Numbered from the stretch's first letter, positions 49,839 through 58,815 are shown. The stretch is 64,000 nucleotides of DNA from Paenibacillus durus (GCF_000756615.1 NZ_CP009288.1:5208001-5272000), one strand, 5' to 3'. The notes: a model not told the origin generated them from the sequence alone. A program made the numbers and translations.

Positions 49839-50801
49839 TTACACCACCTTGATATCAAGAGACATGGTATGCTCTCCCCCGGACAGATTGTGGGTACACT
49901 GATCGACCAGAAACAGCTGCACCTTAAGCTCGTCCAGAAGCACATAAATGAAGCTGCCTGCGCGCACGCGCAAATCGCCGATGGCCTGTACCGAAAGACT
50001 AATCTTTTCCCGGTTATGCAGCTTCAGCAGCTGTTCCGCCTTCTCCCGGATTTGCGCCGCGTTCGCATTGTCGTCCGCCTTCTGGGACAAGTGCAAGATC
50101 CCCCACCGTTTGACATTGTCCTTGTCGCTGGCCGGATAGAAATCGCGTTTCCCTGTCTCTTCATTGTTTTTGTACAAAATAATTGTGTTATACGTCTCGT
50201 CGTCGATACTCGTCTTGAGTGAATAGTCATATAAAAGGCTGCCCGCTCCGAGCGCCACATTCAGCAGCATGGATTCCGGACCGCGCAGCGTAAGCTTGCC
50301 AAAATCATCGTAAAAGGCCAGCAGCCGCCCCTTCTGCCGAAGCTCGGATTCGATCGCCCCCATAATAATATCGAGCAGCTTCTTATCGTCTTCAATTAAA
50401 GACGGCTGAACGTACTCCGTCTCTTCCAGCACGCCGGTCCTGAGTCCGTAATCGCCCGCGATTTTGCGAATGACGCCGGTAGCAGTTACGTTCTCGAGGG
50501 CATAGCTGCCGTTGCCGAGCAGATACCGGATCTGGTCGTAGGCCGTCAGCTTGAGCTGCCGGTCCTGGCCGGTCTCCAGACTGAACACAAATCCGTAAAA
50601 AACATTGACCCCGTCCTTACGGAACTGCACAATATCGCCATTAGCGATTGCAAATTTCGGATGCTGGTAAATCCCCCCGTTCAGGAGTGTGAGTTCCAGT
50701 GTAGAAGGCTTCCCGGAGCGGGCGGTTTTCCAGGAAATGTCCGAGGCGATCCCAGCTATATCCCAGATCCTTCCTTCCTTGTTCTTGACCAGCAGTTCCA
50801 T
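49839..50801 (-). CDS. xkdQ: XkdQ-like baseplate hub protein
   Basis: 320 residues. SDISWKTARSGKPSTLELTL, DIVQFRKDGVNVFYGFVFSL and LTAYDQIRYLLGNGSYAL are the gpD/gp27-like hub barrels of XkdQ; ALEN and IRKIAGDYGL lead into the second barrel. It docks the spike to the tube. In frame and tightly packed with xkdP and xkdR. Confidence 0.87.
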   Translation of the reverse strand: MELLVKNKEGRIWDIAGIASDISWKTARSGKPSTLELTLLNGGIYQHPKFAIANGDIVQFRKDGVNVFYGFVFSLETGQDRQLKLTAYDQIRYLLGNGSYALENVTATGVIRKIAGDYGLRTGVLEETEYVQPSLIEDDKKLLDIIMGAIESELRQKGRLLAFYDDFGKLTLRGPESMLLNVALGAGSLLYDYSLKTSIDDETYNTIILYKNNEETGKRDFYPASDKDNVKRWGILHLSQKADDNANAAQIREKAEQLLKLHNREKISLSVQAIGDLRVRAGSFIYVLLDELKVQLFLVDQCTHNLSGGEHTMSLDIKVV

Positions 50802-50840
50802 GGCTTCCTCCTCTCCTACTGTAAAAATAGCCGGGATGCG

Positions 50841-51539
50841 TCAAGGCAGCTTGATCGTCTTGCCAACCGGAAGCTTCCTCAGCTCACTGTCGGGAATGTC
50901 GTTAAGCTTCTGGATTTCCTTCCACCTGCTTCCGTCGCCCAGCACCTTTTGCGCGATTCTCCACAGATTGTCGCCCGCTTTCAGCTTATAGACAGCCGGG
51001 GCTTTGCGGTCGCCTGCTCTCTGCTGCTGCGTTTTGGCCGCTCCCTTAACGACTTTTACGGGGGCCGCCTGGTAGAACACATACTTTTTCAGCGAGAGCG
51101 AATATTCGATATCTCCTGAAGTACCGGCGCTGAGCTTCCAGTTGAAGCTCTCAATGCTCATGGCCATGCTCACGGGTAAATCACTGGTTTGAGCCGACTC
51201 CCGCGTCTCCAGACCGGAAAAAACAAAACGGATCGGCCTGCGGCTCGTCATCCATTTTTTGATCATCTCCACATATTCAAAAGGTTTAAGCAACCGGTTC
51301 TTCCCTGTCTCCGGCACGAGGACGAAAGGATAGCGCTGCGCCGGAAAGATACTTTCCAGCGTAATTTCGGTCAGCTTGGGATAGGAAATAGCGTTGATTT
51401 CACCCAAATCGATAATGGTATAGCTTTTACCTTCACCCACTTCCTTGATTTCCAGCGTCTCGGGATTGACCGGCAGGCGGAAGATATCCTCCATATTGTT
51501 GTAGCTGAGAAAAAAACCGTACTCCTGGTGCGTATTCAT
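50841..51539 (-). CDS. xkdP: LysM-containing baseplate protein XkdP
   Basis: 232 residues. The N-terminal 165 residues (FRLPVNPETLEIKEVGEGKS, ITLESIFPAQRYPFVL) match XkdP; a C-terminal LysM (YKLKAGDNLWRIAQKVLGDG) binds peptidoglycan and is expected in the tail hub. AGGGGGTG lies before the ATG; the start overlaps the tape-measure stop by 4 bp. Confidence 0.87.
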   Translation of the reverse strand: MNTHQEYGFFLSYNNMEDIFRLPVNPETLEIKEVGEGKSYTIIDLGEINAISYPKLTEITLESIFPAQRYPFVLVPETGKNRLLKPFEYVEMIKKWMTSRRPIRFVFSGLETRESAQTSDLPVSMAMSIESFNWKLSAGTSGDIEYSLSLKKYVFYQAAPVKVVKGAAKTQQQRAGDRKAPAVYKLKAGDNLWRIAQKVLGDGSRWKEIQKLNDIPDSELRKLPVGKTIKLP

Positions 51540-53388
51540 GTATACACCCCCTGTGCGGTCGACACGAACTCCTCGCTTAGCTTTTGATTGATTTTGTTGA
51601 TAATCGAGTCGATATCTCCGGCGTTATTAATATTTCCAGTTGTTACCTGCACCGTTGGCGTAAGCTCGACAAAATTTTGGATAGCCTGGATTTCGGCCAG
51701 TTCCCGCAGCATAGCCAGGTCGTCGCTGGAAATATCCACGGTATTTTTGACGGAACCGACCTCTCCAACCCGGTCAACGTTGTTGATGTTGCCCAGGTTG
51801 TTCATATTGCCCTGCCCCGGACTTTGAATCATTTTCGGCTGCTTCTGGGTATGGGTATCATCTTTTAATTCCTTTACCTTGGTGCTGAATTTGTCCACCA
51901 TATCTTTTCCTACCCGGCCGTACTGCTTGGCGGCAATGGAAGGATCGACAAAAGCCTTCTTCTGGCTGTTTATAACCGGCTTATCGCTTACAGGCTCCGG
52001 TATCATTTTCCGCACGTTATCGATCATGCCGCTGAATACATGCGGGTCTTCCGGGTCAAGCAGATTGACTTTTACATTGGCCAGCTTTTCAAATCCCGGG
52101 ATATTGCTCAGAAAATCCGTTACGTCTTTGAATTTGGTTAATACTTTGTTCACCGCCGAAGCGATCACCTTCACAAACCCGCCGGCAAAGTTCTCCGTCC
52201 CCAGCGCCATTTGATAAATGAAGTTCAGAAAGTTCATCGCCAGATCATAGAATAATTTCTTCACGGCAAAGCTGGGGTCAATGAACAGATTACGGAAGAA
52301 GTCCGCAAAAATAATAAAGGTGTTATACAAACCGATAACAATGTTCTCGATAAAACCCTTTAGCCAGCCGAAGCCCGTTGCAATGGCGACAACAACTTCC
52401 CTACGGTAACGCCCGACTGCATCAGGATATAAATCAGCAGCGCGACCGCGGCGACGATAAGCAGAATCGGCCAGTTGGCCACAAGCCAAGCGGCTGCGAG
52501 CGAATACACCTGAACAATCATGGCAGCCAGATAGACAAAGGCGATTGCCGCCAAGATCGGACCGATAACCGACCAGTTCTGCTGGATAACGCTGCCCATA
52601 TAGATCAAGCCATCCACTACCATCGAAATGGCGGTTGCCGCGACTAAGAAGAGATTCGCCATGAGATTGATCGCAGCCGTCATCTGATCTGATTTAAAAG
52701 CATTATTCAGGGCATCAAGCGCAGGTCGCAGCGCCACAAGCGCCTTTTGCCCCATCAATGCATAAGCTCCGTCTATATTATCCTGGAGCGTTTTCCAATT
52801 CTTCTTATCATCATCCGTTGCCGCGCCCTTGATCACTTTCTCACCCATCGATTTCGCCTTGTCAAAGACAGAAGCAACATCCAAGCCCTTCAAAGCGCTG
52901 ACTGTTTTGGACAAAAAGCCGCCCTTATCCGATCCGTTTGATGCGGACGCTCCTCCGGCTGTGGCGGCGCCTCCCCCGGCTCCACCCACTGATGCCCCCG
53001 AGGCAGCTTGGTTTCTGGAAAAGAGACGGGCTGCGGCCTTTTCGCCAAAATATTTGGCTACTTCGAACGTATTAATGTTCAGGATATCCAGCACATCGCC
53101 GAGCTTGTCCATAAAGCCCTTTTTCGCCTTCGCAGCGTCGCCGCCGCCGTCCGCGCTTCCCGATTGTTCAGAGAGCTTCCGCGCCGCTTCCTGGGCCTGC
53201 ATAAAGCCTTCCACAAAGGACTTGTTCTTTTCTTCGTAAATCCGCTCCAGTATTTTCTGAAGGTCGTTCAGCGTATAAGCTGCTCTTTCAAAGTTCTGAT
53301 TGAGCCGTTCCCATTCCGCGTTCACGTTACGCCAGACCGTCAGCGCGCGTACCGGCACCAATGCGGTGCTTGTTACCTCGTTATTCAT
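51536..53388 (-). pseudogene. xkdO: tail tape-measure protein, split by a frameshift
   Basis: Two frames make one tape-measure protein. Frame 1 (53388 to about 52399, 330 codons) starts MNNEVTSTALVPVRALTVWR and reaches LIYILMQSGVTVG. It then runs off into KLLSPLQRASAG and stops. Frame 2, from 52399 to 51536 (287 codons), continues EVVVAIATGFGWLKGFIENI and ends NQKLSEEFVSTAQGVYT. Re-reading one G in the run at 52399-52401, or restoring a fourth G, joins them into about 617 residues with hydrophobic helices in the middle, as the family has. It could be a real lesion or a base missed in sequencing; the site is not a canonical slippery heptamer. If real, tail length control and DNA-free tail assembly should fail. 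Confidence 0.82.
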
Positions 53389-53401
53389 CTATCCACCCCC
53401 T

Positions 53402-53584
53402 TCATCTCTTTCTTCCTTTGCCTCTTGAGCGCTCCCGCTTTTCTTTATCCACCCGGACGGCGATCATCGCATAGATAGCGGCCCGTTCGCGGACAGAGAG
53501 CGCCATAAGCTCATGGGGCAAAATATGCAGCTCATGGAGGGCGTAGTAGGCCAGATTGGCCTCTCCGTCGCCCTCGTTAATCAG
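53402..53584 (-). CDS. -1 frame extension of the tail chaperone (GT region)
   Basis: Entered by a -1 shift at the end of xkdN, this frame runs 60 codons (LINEGDGEANLAYYALHELH, then MALSVRERAAIYAMIAVRVD and a basic tail) to a TGA at 53402. It has no start codon or binding site of its own at the beginning. The shifted product would be a 200-residue gpGT-like chaperone that bridges the tube protein to the tape measure, as in lambda and many myophages. Confidence 0.8.
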   Translation of the reverse strand: MINEGDGEANLAYYALHELHILPHELMALSVRERAAIYAMIAVRVDKEKRERSRGKGRKR

Positions 53585-54003
53585 TTTTTTACTTCGTCCA
53601 CCAGTTCGTTCATATCCGTGCCGAAGCCGTTAAGCGCCTGCACCCGCTCGCCGAGAGCGGCGAATTCGCCGGGCAGAAGCATTTTGCGCAGCAGCGCCTC
53701 CGCGCCCAGCACGCCGTAAGAACGCTGCAGCTCCGCATTTTTCAGATCGGGATATACGACGCTCGCCGTCATCAGCTTGGCCATATAATCATTGGCATCG
53801 ATTTCCGGCGTGTAGACGCCGTTCTTGCCTTTGATCTTCCGGGTGGCCGCCTTCCGGCATTCCTGATTCTCGTCCTCCGTCATGCTGCGCAGCTTCCAGG
53901 CCGCGGGCTTGCCGTCCTTATCTTTAAAGCGCGTGGATACGATAAATTCCTCGGTCGTGTCACAGCTTACATTTTGTGCAAAAAACAAACTAAATTCACT
54001 CAT
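53581..54003 (-). CDS. xkdN: tail assembly chaperone XkdN
   Basis: 140 residues: LFFAQNVSCDTTEEFIVSTR, AAWKLRSMTEDENQECRKAA, LLPGEFAALGERVQALNGFG, typical XkdN. GGAGGA precedes the ATG. Its last codons are GTA AAA AAC TGA, placing A-AAA-AAC directly before the stop. Confidence 0.88.
   Translation of the reverse strand: MSEFSLFFAQNVSCDTTEEFIVSTRFKDKDGKPAAWKLRSMTEDENQECRKAATRKIKGKNGVYTPEIDANDYMAKLMTASVVYPDLKNAELQRSYGVLGAEALLRKMLLPGEFAALGERVQALNGFGTDMNELVDEVKN
53584..53590 (-). promoter_or_regulatory. -1 ribosomal frameshift slippery heptamer
   Basis: On the minus strand A AAA AAC in the X-XXY-YYZ register of xkdN, followed at once by TGA. Slippage of both tRNAs one base back gives CTG ATT AAC and opens the 60-codon extension. 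This exact heptamer is among the most slippery known, and tail chaperones are a classic place for it. Confidence 0.85.
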
Positions 54004-54108
54004 TTTCCAATCCTCCTATGATGATTGTGGCCCGCCGAGGGCAGGAGCCGGCGCTGAGACACCGCCCTCCCCCGTGAGCAAACTAATATGATACGCTTAA
54101 ATGCCGGC

Positions 54109-54567
54109 TTAAGACACCGAACCGAACGGCTTGCCAATCTCTACATCCTCGAACGTGAAGCTGACCTCTTCCTCCAGCGCGTCCGACTCGGTATCGAGCG
54201 AAGCCATAATGACGCTGTCGAGGTTGACCCCCTTCAGATTGATCCGCTGGGCGCCAATGCTGGACGAAGGGTCCTCGTTGATGACTTCGATATCGAAATA
54301 CTGGTCAACGCCCGTATTCATATAATCAAGCATCATTTGACGGAAACGGCTGGTCATATAAAAAATGGTCATCGAACCGCTTCCCGACCACCCCGTCGCT
54401 TTATGCTGGACGCCGCGGCGGCCCAGTGTTTTGACTTCCGCTTTTTGCTTCTCGACCGTAGCCTCCAGCTTTTTCACATAGAACATCTCTTCGATTTGGG
54501 TGCCGATCACCGCATAGGCGCGGCCTTCCTGACCGGAAATCGTATCGCTAGCTTTCAAGAACGCCAT
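54109..54567 (-). CDS. xkdM: tail tube protein XkdM
   Basis: 152 residues: MAFLKASDTISGQEGRAYAV, KAEVKTLGRRGVQHKATGWS and GSMTIFYMTSRFRQMMLDYM are diagnostic for XkdM, the inner tube of PBSX-type contractile tails. Starts one base after the sheath gene stop. Confidence 0.92.
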   Translation of the reverse strand: MAFLKASDTISGQEGRAYAVIGTQIEEMFYVKKLEATVEKQKAEVKTLGRRGVQHKATGWSGSGSMTIFYMTSRFRQMMLDYMNTGVDQYFDIEVINEDPSSSIGAQRINLKGVNLDSVIMASLDTESDALEEEVSFTFEDVEIGKPFGSVS

Positions 54568-54568
54568 C

Positions 54569-55891
54569 TTAAACCACCTTCACTTTCAGATATACTTTTT
54601 CTACCGAATCCACCGGTTTTACAGCCGTTTCCAGCACTACGCTATCGCTGTCGGCGCCGGCAACGACGGAAATATCGGTCTGCGCGTTGAAGTTCTCAAT
54701 GGCTCCGATATCCTGGAGATCGTTCATATAGGCGGCACACTGCGACCAGAACAGCGCTCGGCCGTCCTCATTATTGGATACCTTGCCAACAAAGTAGGTT
54801 TCAAAAATACGCTTCAGATCAACCGCAATACCGTCGAGTACACGGAGAACCCGGTTCTTCGAAAAAGCCTTGTCTTTTGCCGGTGTGAACGCCGTAAGCG
54901 TATTGATATCCTGCTCGACCACCGCCTTTGCGCCGTTGTAAGTAAAGAGCAGTTCACCATTCAAGAGCGCCGCTGTCGTCTCGGAATGGCTCAGACGGAC
55001 ATCGGCATCCACCGCATCATCATAGGCCTGATAGGTCAGTGATTCATTTACCGCAGCCGCTGCGGTCGCTCCCGCTGTCCATGCCACCGCGTTCGTCTTG
55101 TCCACTACGGTGCCGTCGCTTAAAACTACGCCGTTCTTTACGCTGATGACCCCTTCATAACCGGCGGTAGCGTAATCCGACACAACAGCCTGCACCTTCT
55201 TGCCTTCGGAATCGCGCAGCCGTTTCACATAAGAGGTGTAGAGAGCTTTAAGCGAGTTGTCTTGCGAGACCAGACCGACCGTTTGAAAATCCTGTACCTC
55301 CAGCGCGGCCAGAAAATCGCTGTGGTTCTGATTGGTCACCGTCCCGTTGCTTCCGCCCGTAAGCGGAATTCCGGCAGACGCTGTCAGTCCCTCCGGCCCG
55401 TTCGCCTCGAACGTGACATAGGCGTTATCCAGCAAATCGGCTGCGGCGGCGACCGTCTGCCTGTCCACTTCCGCCCCATCAAGCAGTGTCTTTACGTCGA
55501 ACTTGGCCGGGTCCTCGATATTGCTTGCAATTACGAACGACAGATCATTGCCGCGTTCTCCGCCATATTGAGCCGTTGTCTTTAAACCACTGGCTGTTGC
55601 CTCCGCTTTGACGCCGGTATTCAGGCGGTAGAGCAGCAGCTTACCCGCCCGCTTGAGTGCTTCGCGTACCGGAAGCAGCGCTTCATGCGTCCAGTCATAC
55701 CCGAGCAGCTTGGCGATATCTTCCTGAGGCGTAATGCCGATGATCTGACCGGCAGGCCCCCAAGAGAGCGCCAGAGCCAGTGCGGCGGTGCCGCGTTCTC
55801 CCATTTTTCCGATTACGCCCGATTGGGATGATACATTCACATACACCCCGGGACGTACCTTGTTTTGCGTTGTCCATGTTCCTCCAGCCAT
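54569..55891 (-). CDS. xkdK: contractile tail sheath protein XkdK
   Basis: 440 residues: MAGGTWTTQNKVRPGVYVNV, GTAALALALSWGPAGQII, LLLYRLNTGVKAEATASG, and the sheath C-terminal VSNNEDGRALFWSQCAAYMN. The sheath marks the tail as contractile (myovirus/R-type). The ATG overlaps the preceding stop (TAATG). Confidence 0.93.
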   Translation of the reverse strand: MAGGTWTTQNKVRPGVYVNVSSQSGVIGKMGERGTAALALALSWGPAGQIIGITPQEDIAKLLGYDWTHEALLPVREALKRAGKLLLYRLNTGVKAEATASGLKTTAQYGGERGNDLSFVIASNIEDPAKFDVKTLLDGAEVDRQTVAAAADLLDNAYVTFEANGPEGLTASAGIPLTGGSNGTVTNQNHSDFLAALEVQDFQTVGLVSQDNSLKALYTSYVKRLRDSEGKKVQAVVSDYATAGYEGVISVKNGVVLSDGTVVDKTNAVAWTAGATAAAAVNESLTYQAYDDAVDADVRLSHSETTAALLNGELLFTYNGAKAVVEQDINTLTAFTPAKDKAFSKNRVLRVLDGIAVDLKRIFETYFVGKVSNNEDGRALFWSQCAAYMNDLQDIGAIENFNAQTDISVVAGADSDSVVLETAVKPVDSVEKVYLKVKVV

Positions 55892-56067
55892 TAGATAACC
55901 TCCTTCGTTAAAAAGAGCTCCAGCTCTTGTCTAGCCTGTTCCAGCGTGTAGCTTTGATCCTGCTGCAAAATCACGTCAAGCGCATCCTTTTCCCTTGGCG
56001 TAAAAATCGCCGACTCCAGGATCTGTGTTTTGCCAAATACGATATTGTTCTCATTTATTGCGCTCAT
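55891..56067 (-). CDS. small protein in the ykzL position, 58 aa
   Basis: MSAINENNIVFGKTQILESA, then FTPREKDALDVILQQDQSYT and a helix LEQARQELELFLTKEVI. AAGGAAG precedes the ATG at 56067; the stop overlaps the sheath start by one base and its start overlaps the upstream gene by 4 bp. PBSX has a small gene (ykzL) at the same place; similarity beyond position is unproven. Confidence 0.7.
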   Translation of the reverse strand: MSAINENNIVFGKTQILESAIFTPREKDALDVILQQDQSYTLEQARQELELFLTKEVI

Positions 56068-56480
56068 TTCAATCTTCCTTCCTCTGTGAATTGACCCATT
56101 GTCACTGCTTCAGGACGCTCGCTTTGCAGGTACAGCGAATACTCTGCCGTGAACAGATCCGCTTCTCCTGCCGCTCCAGCCGTCCAGGTCTGCCGTACAC
56201 TGCGGTAGCTCACCCCGTCTCCTTGTACAAGGGTAAGAGCATCACGCAAAGCGTCCGCCATAACCTCCGCCTCCGATACCGGAACGCCTTCATAGCGGAT
56301 ACCAAAGCGGTACACCGCCGCATATCGGTCTTCCCGCTGCCGGTCATATGCCGCCGAAACCAGAAACAGCCGAAAGCCCGGCGTCTGCGGCGGATCGTCA
56401 CTTGAAATAACGGGAATGTCCGCAAAACGCTGCTCCAGCGCAGCCGTAATGCAGCTCCGCAAATGCTGTACAGACATCAT
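56064..56480 (-). CDS. tail terminator-like protein (XkdJ position)
   Basis: 138 residues: LRSCITAALEQRFADIPVIS, FRLFLVSAAYDRQREDRYAA, ADLFTAEYSLYLQSERPEAV. The alternating strands around a short helix and the place just before the sheath fit the phage tail-terminator/neck group. It is the first gene of the tail operon; nothing head-related lies upstream. AAAGGAAGG precedes the ATG. Confidence 0.65.
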   Translation of the reverse strand: MMSVQHLRSCITAALEQRFADIPVISSDDPPQTPGFRLFLVSAAYDRQREDRYAAVYRFGIRYEGVPVSEAEVMADALRDALTLVQGDGVSYRSVRQTWTAGAAGEADLFTAEYSLYLQSERPEAVTMGQFTEEGRLK

Positions 56481-56583
56481 TGCCTTCCTTTCTTGCCCCG
56501 GCCGTCTGCCGGTTATTGCCGTGCTCTTTCTGTAATCCCATGCTTACCTATGCCTTCATCCCCTCCCGTCTTTTCCCGATAAG

Positions 56584-56618
56584 CAAAACGGACATCATCC
56601 TTTGGGATGACATCCGCT
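56584..56618 (-). terminator. terminator-like hairpin before the tail operon
   Basis: On the minus strand CGGATGTCATCC...GGATGATGTCCG followed by TTTTGC. It would isolate the tail genes from the upstream small transcript. Confidence 0.55.
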
Positions 56619-56645
56619 TGTTTGGGCAATGACCGAAAGAAACTT

Positions 56646-56732
56646 TCACCGCTCTCTTGGCTCTACAGGTGTAACTGCGGCTTCTGCTGAAGCATTCATG
56701 CTCCCGCGGTGTTCTTTCGCTTCATTTGCCAT
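56646..56732 (-). CDS. possible 28-aa peptide
   Basis: MANEAKEHRGSMNASAEAAV and so on, with AAAAAAGGAG 13 bases before the ATG. The same site would serve a closer ATG in another frame (15 aa). A terminator follows. Weak; could be a leader or a small RNA instead. Confidence 0.2.
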   Translation of the reverse strand: MANEAKEHRGSMNASAEAAVTPVEPRER

Positions 56733-56857
56733 GGTATAATCATATCTCCTTTTTTAGCGCATGAAGACGGCATTAGGGCGAAGTTCGGAAGAAGATTGCG
56801 ATGAAAAAAGGCGTTTTTTCGGTGGCGAATACATCCCTTCTTATTGAACCCTTCCAA

Positions 56858-56923
<66 letters not shown>

Positions 56924-56935
56924 ACATGGTAAGAC

Positions 56936-56970
56936 AAAAAGGAGACCGCCCTTTTCGGACAATCTCCTTC
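56936..56970 (-). terminator. terminator of the ArpU-like gene
   Basis: AAGGAGA...TCTCCTTTTTG on the minus strand with an inner TTGTCCG/CGG pairing, 24 bp after the stop at 56994. Confidence 0.8.
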
Positions 56971-56993
56971 TCACTTACTATTCGCTTGGCCTA

Positions 56994-57506
56994 TTATCGG
57001 ATATTTGAAAGCACGCCGGTGCTTGCCTTTTTCGTTTTGGACGCCGCTTTGAGCATCGGACCCAGTGACAGCATGTTCAGCTCCTTGAAAGCCAGAGCCA
57101 TTTTATAAAAAGCGCGCGTCCGGATTTTAACATAAGTATCCTTGCTGACGGGCGGGTCGAATACATGATTGTAAACCGTATAATCGAATACCTCATCCCT
57201 TCTCAAATACCTTTCGCGAACCAGCTGCTGTTCCCGGCTGTCCAGTCTCTCTACCACCGATTCCACGGCGGCACAGTAGGCCCTCCGGGCCGCAGGCACG
57301 TCCACATTATGCGCAGCGAGTGAAGCGGTCGGATCTGCAATAACATGCGTCGGTCCATGAAAACGTTCCGTGTAAGAATACGTAGTGGAAGCCTCTCTCG
57401 CCTCAAAAGTAATCGTTTTGAATATCCGGTATTTCTCCAGCATGCTTTCAATCGCTATTTGAGTTTGGCGCCGGTCAAGTTCAGGCAAGGAAGATAGATT
57501 CATCAT
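56994..57506 (-). CDS. ArpU-family phage late-gene regulator
   Basis: 170 residues from the ATG at 57506, nine bases after AAAGGAG; the frame runs 37 codons upstream without a site. LPELDRRQTQIAIESMLEKY, DSREQQLVRERYLRRDEVFD and VYNHVFDPPVSKDTYVKIRT resemble ArpU/RinA-type sigma-like activators with a region-4-like helix-turn-helix near the end. These turn on late phage genes. Here it lies upstream of, and co-directional with, the tail operon, so it is the likely activator of the tail and lysis genes. Confidence 0.75.
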   Translation of the reverse strand: MMNLSSLPELDRRQTQIAIESMLEKYRIFKTITFEAREASTTYSYTERFHGPTHVIADPTASLAAHNVDVPAARRAYCAAVESVVERLDSREQQLVRERYLRRDEVFDYTVYNHVFDPPVSKDTYVKIRTRAFYKMALAFKELNMLSLGPMLKAASKTKKASTGVLSNIR

Positions 57507-57579
57507 CGTGTAGCGCTCCTTTAACGGTTTTCTAGAAATTTGTTTCAGATGCAAATGAAAAATGTGATAGAATGTTCTG

Positions 57580-57599
57580 TGTTCGCATCTTGTTCGCAT
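57580..57599. repeat. tandem 9-bp repeats in the switch region
   Basis: TGTTCGCAT at 57580-57588 and 57591-57599, an 11-bp period (one helical turn), with a further TGTTC at 57573. Placed between the divergent activator and repressor genes; likely protein-binding sites. Confidence 0.55.
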
Positions 57600-57719
57600 T
57601 TTTCTATAATATACCACTTCGCATTGGTATTCGTAAAATCCGGTTTTCAGCCATTTCGCGCCGATAATCCCATAATACCTCCCGTTTCCTTGTCTTATGG
57701 CAAAATTATTATTACTTTA

Positions 57720-57748
57720 TTTACCTTTTGGCAAAAATAGATTATAGT
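57720..57748 (+). promoter_or_regulatory. repressor-gene promoter
   Basis: TTTACC (57720-57725), 17 bp, TATAGT (57743-57748), about 33 bp before the ribosome binding site of the XRE gene. TGGCAAAA occurs at 57698 and again at 57729 inside the spacer, 31 bp apart, as an operator pair would. Confidence 0.6.
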
Positions 57749-57787
57749 AATATCAGCAGACAATTGCATGACAAGGAGTGTTGCGGG

Positions 57788-58228
57788 ATGGAACATGAAT
57801 TTGGATTATATTTAAAACGGCTGCGCGAGAGCAAAGGTCTTACCCTTAGCCAATTGGCTGTGGCTGCCGGTATCAGCGGTTCACAGATCTCACGCATCGA
57901 GAACGGGCTGCGCGGCGTACCCAAGCCAGCAACCTTGCGCAGACTGGCAGAAGCCATGAATGCCTCCTATGAGGAGCTTATGGAGCGGGCAGGATATTTA
58001 CAGGAATATGAACAAATGACTGAAGCGATACCGGAATGGGCGACCAGCAAGGACAAACGCGATTTCAAAAAGATGCTGGAGGATGACGGAGAGCTGATGT
58101 TTGACGGAGTTCCGCTTAACAAAGACGACAGACAAAGAATAAAAGACGTGCTGACAGGCTTATTCTGGGAAGCCAAGCAGATGAATAAACGCAAGCCAAC
58201 TTCCAAACCAGACAAATCGGATGATTAA
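57788..58228 (+). CDS. XRE repressor (ImmR/Xre-like) of the tail cluster
   Basis: 146 residues. MEHEFGLYLKRLRESKGLTL, SQLAVAAGISGSQISRIENG and KPATLRRLAEAMNASYEELM form the XRE domain; the C-terminal half is acidic then basic. I start at the ATG at 57788, nine bases after AAGGAG, 20 codons inside the longest frame. Followed by an ImmA protease, it is the expected lysogeny-type switch: repressor destroyed after DNA damage, as in ICEBs1 and PBSX (xre/xkdA). Confidence 0.85.
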   Translation: MEHEFGLYLKRLRESKGLTLSQLAVAAGISGSQISRIENGLRGVPKPATLRRLAEAMNASYEELMERAGYLQEYEQMTEAIPEWATSKDKRDFKKMLEDDGELMFDGVPLNKDDRQRIKDVLTGLFWEAKQMNKRKPTSKPDKSDD

Positions 58229-58264
58229 TGCCCTTAACCAATACCTATGCTGCAGGTGAAGATA

Positions 58265-58678
58265 ATGGATGAACTGGTCAAAAAGCTAATAAAAAAATAT
58301 AAAACCAACTGTCCGTTTGAGCTATGCCGGGCTTTAGGTATCCATGTCCGATTCATGAACCTGGGCGAAGGAACCAAAGGGCTATACTATCGCAAGCTTC
58401 GAAGAAGATTTATTGTCATTCATAATGAGCTGTCCTTGGAATGGCAGCGATTTGTTTGTGCGCATGAATTGGGCCATGACCGGCTACATAAAGGCATTAA
58501 CCGGTTCTTTTTGGAGGAGAGCTCTTATTTCGCCCCGGGCAAGCTGGAACGTCAGGCTAATCGATTTGCCGTTCTATTGTTAACCGCCGCCGCCTCTCCC
58601 GAGCAGGATGAGTCGCTGGAGAGCTATTATTCACGTCTAGGCATCCCGCCGGAAGTCGGCTTTTTTTTGGAGCCTTGA
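58265..58678 (+). CDS. ImmA/IrrE metallopeptidase
   Basis: 137 residues from the ATG at 58265 (AGGTGA seven bases upstream; an ATG at 58247 is also possible). The zinc motif is HELGHD (H-E-x-x-H) inside QRFVCAHELGHDRLHKG, followed by KLERQANRFAVLLLTA with the third ligand region. ImmA-type proteases cleave their partner XRE repressor to induce phage-like elements. Co-transcribed with the repressor. Confidence 0.88.
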   Translation: MDELVKKLIKKYKTNCPFELCRALGIHVRFMNLGEGTKGLYYRKLRRRFIVIHNELSLEWQRFVCAHELGHDRLHKGINRFFLEESSYFAPGKLERQANRFAVLLLTAAASPEQDESLESYYSRLGIPPEVGFFLEP

Positions 58679-58785
58679 ACCAAACATACATTCTCATCAC
58701 ATCATACATTCTCATCACGTTCATTTCGCCCGAGAACTAATGGACGCTCTCTCACTGCCGTTAACAGCATTACATAGCTAGGCAA

Positions 58786-58815
58786 AAACAAAAAAACTCT
58801 TACCAAAGTAAGAGT
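58786..58815 (-). terminator. terminator of the rRNA-tRNA operon
   Basis: ACTCTTAC (58796-58803), loop CAAA, GTAAGAGT (58808-58815); on the minus strand followed by TTTTTTTG. 43 bp after the last tRNA. Confidence 0.9.

Noticed and set aside
52399..52401. Programmed frameshift in the tape-measure gene
   Set aside because: The site GTA GGG AAG is not an X-XXY-YYZ heptamer, and both halves are needed for one protein, so a mutation or sequencing error fits better.
57573..57620. LexA-type SOS box in the switch region
   Set aside because: The GTTCG/CGAAC elements are direct, not inverted, repeats.
58684..58720. Tandem CATACATTCTCATCAC repeats
   Set aside because: Only two copies in a non-coding spacer; no function can be supported.
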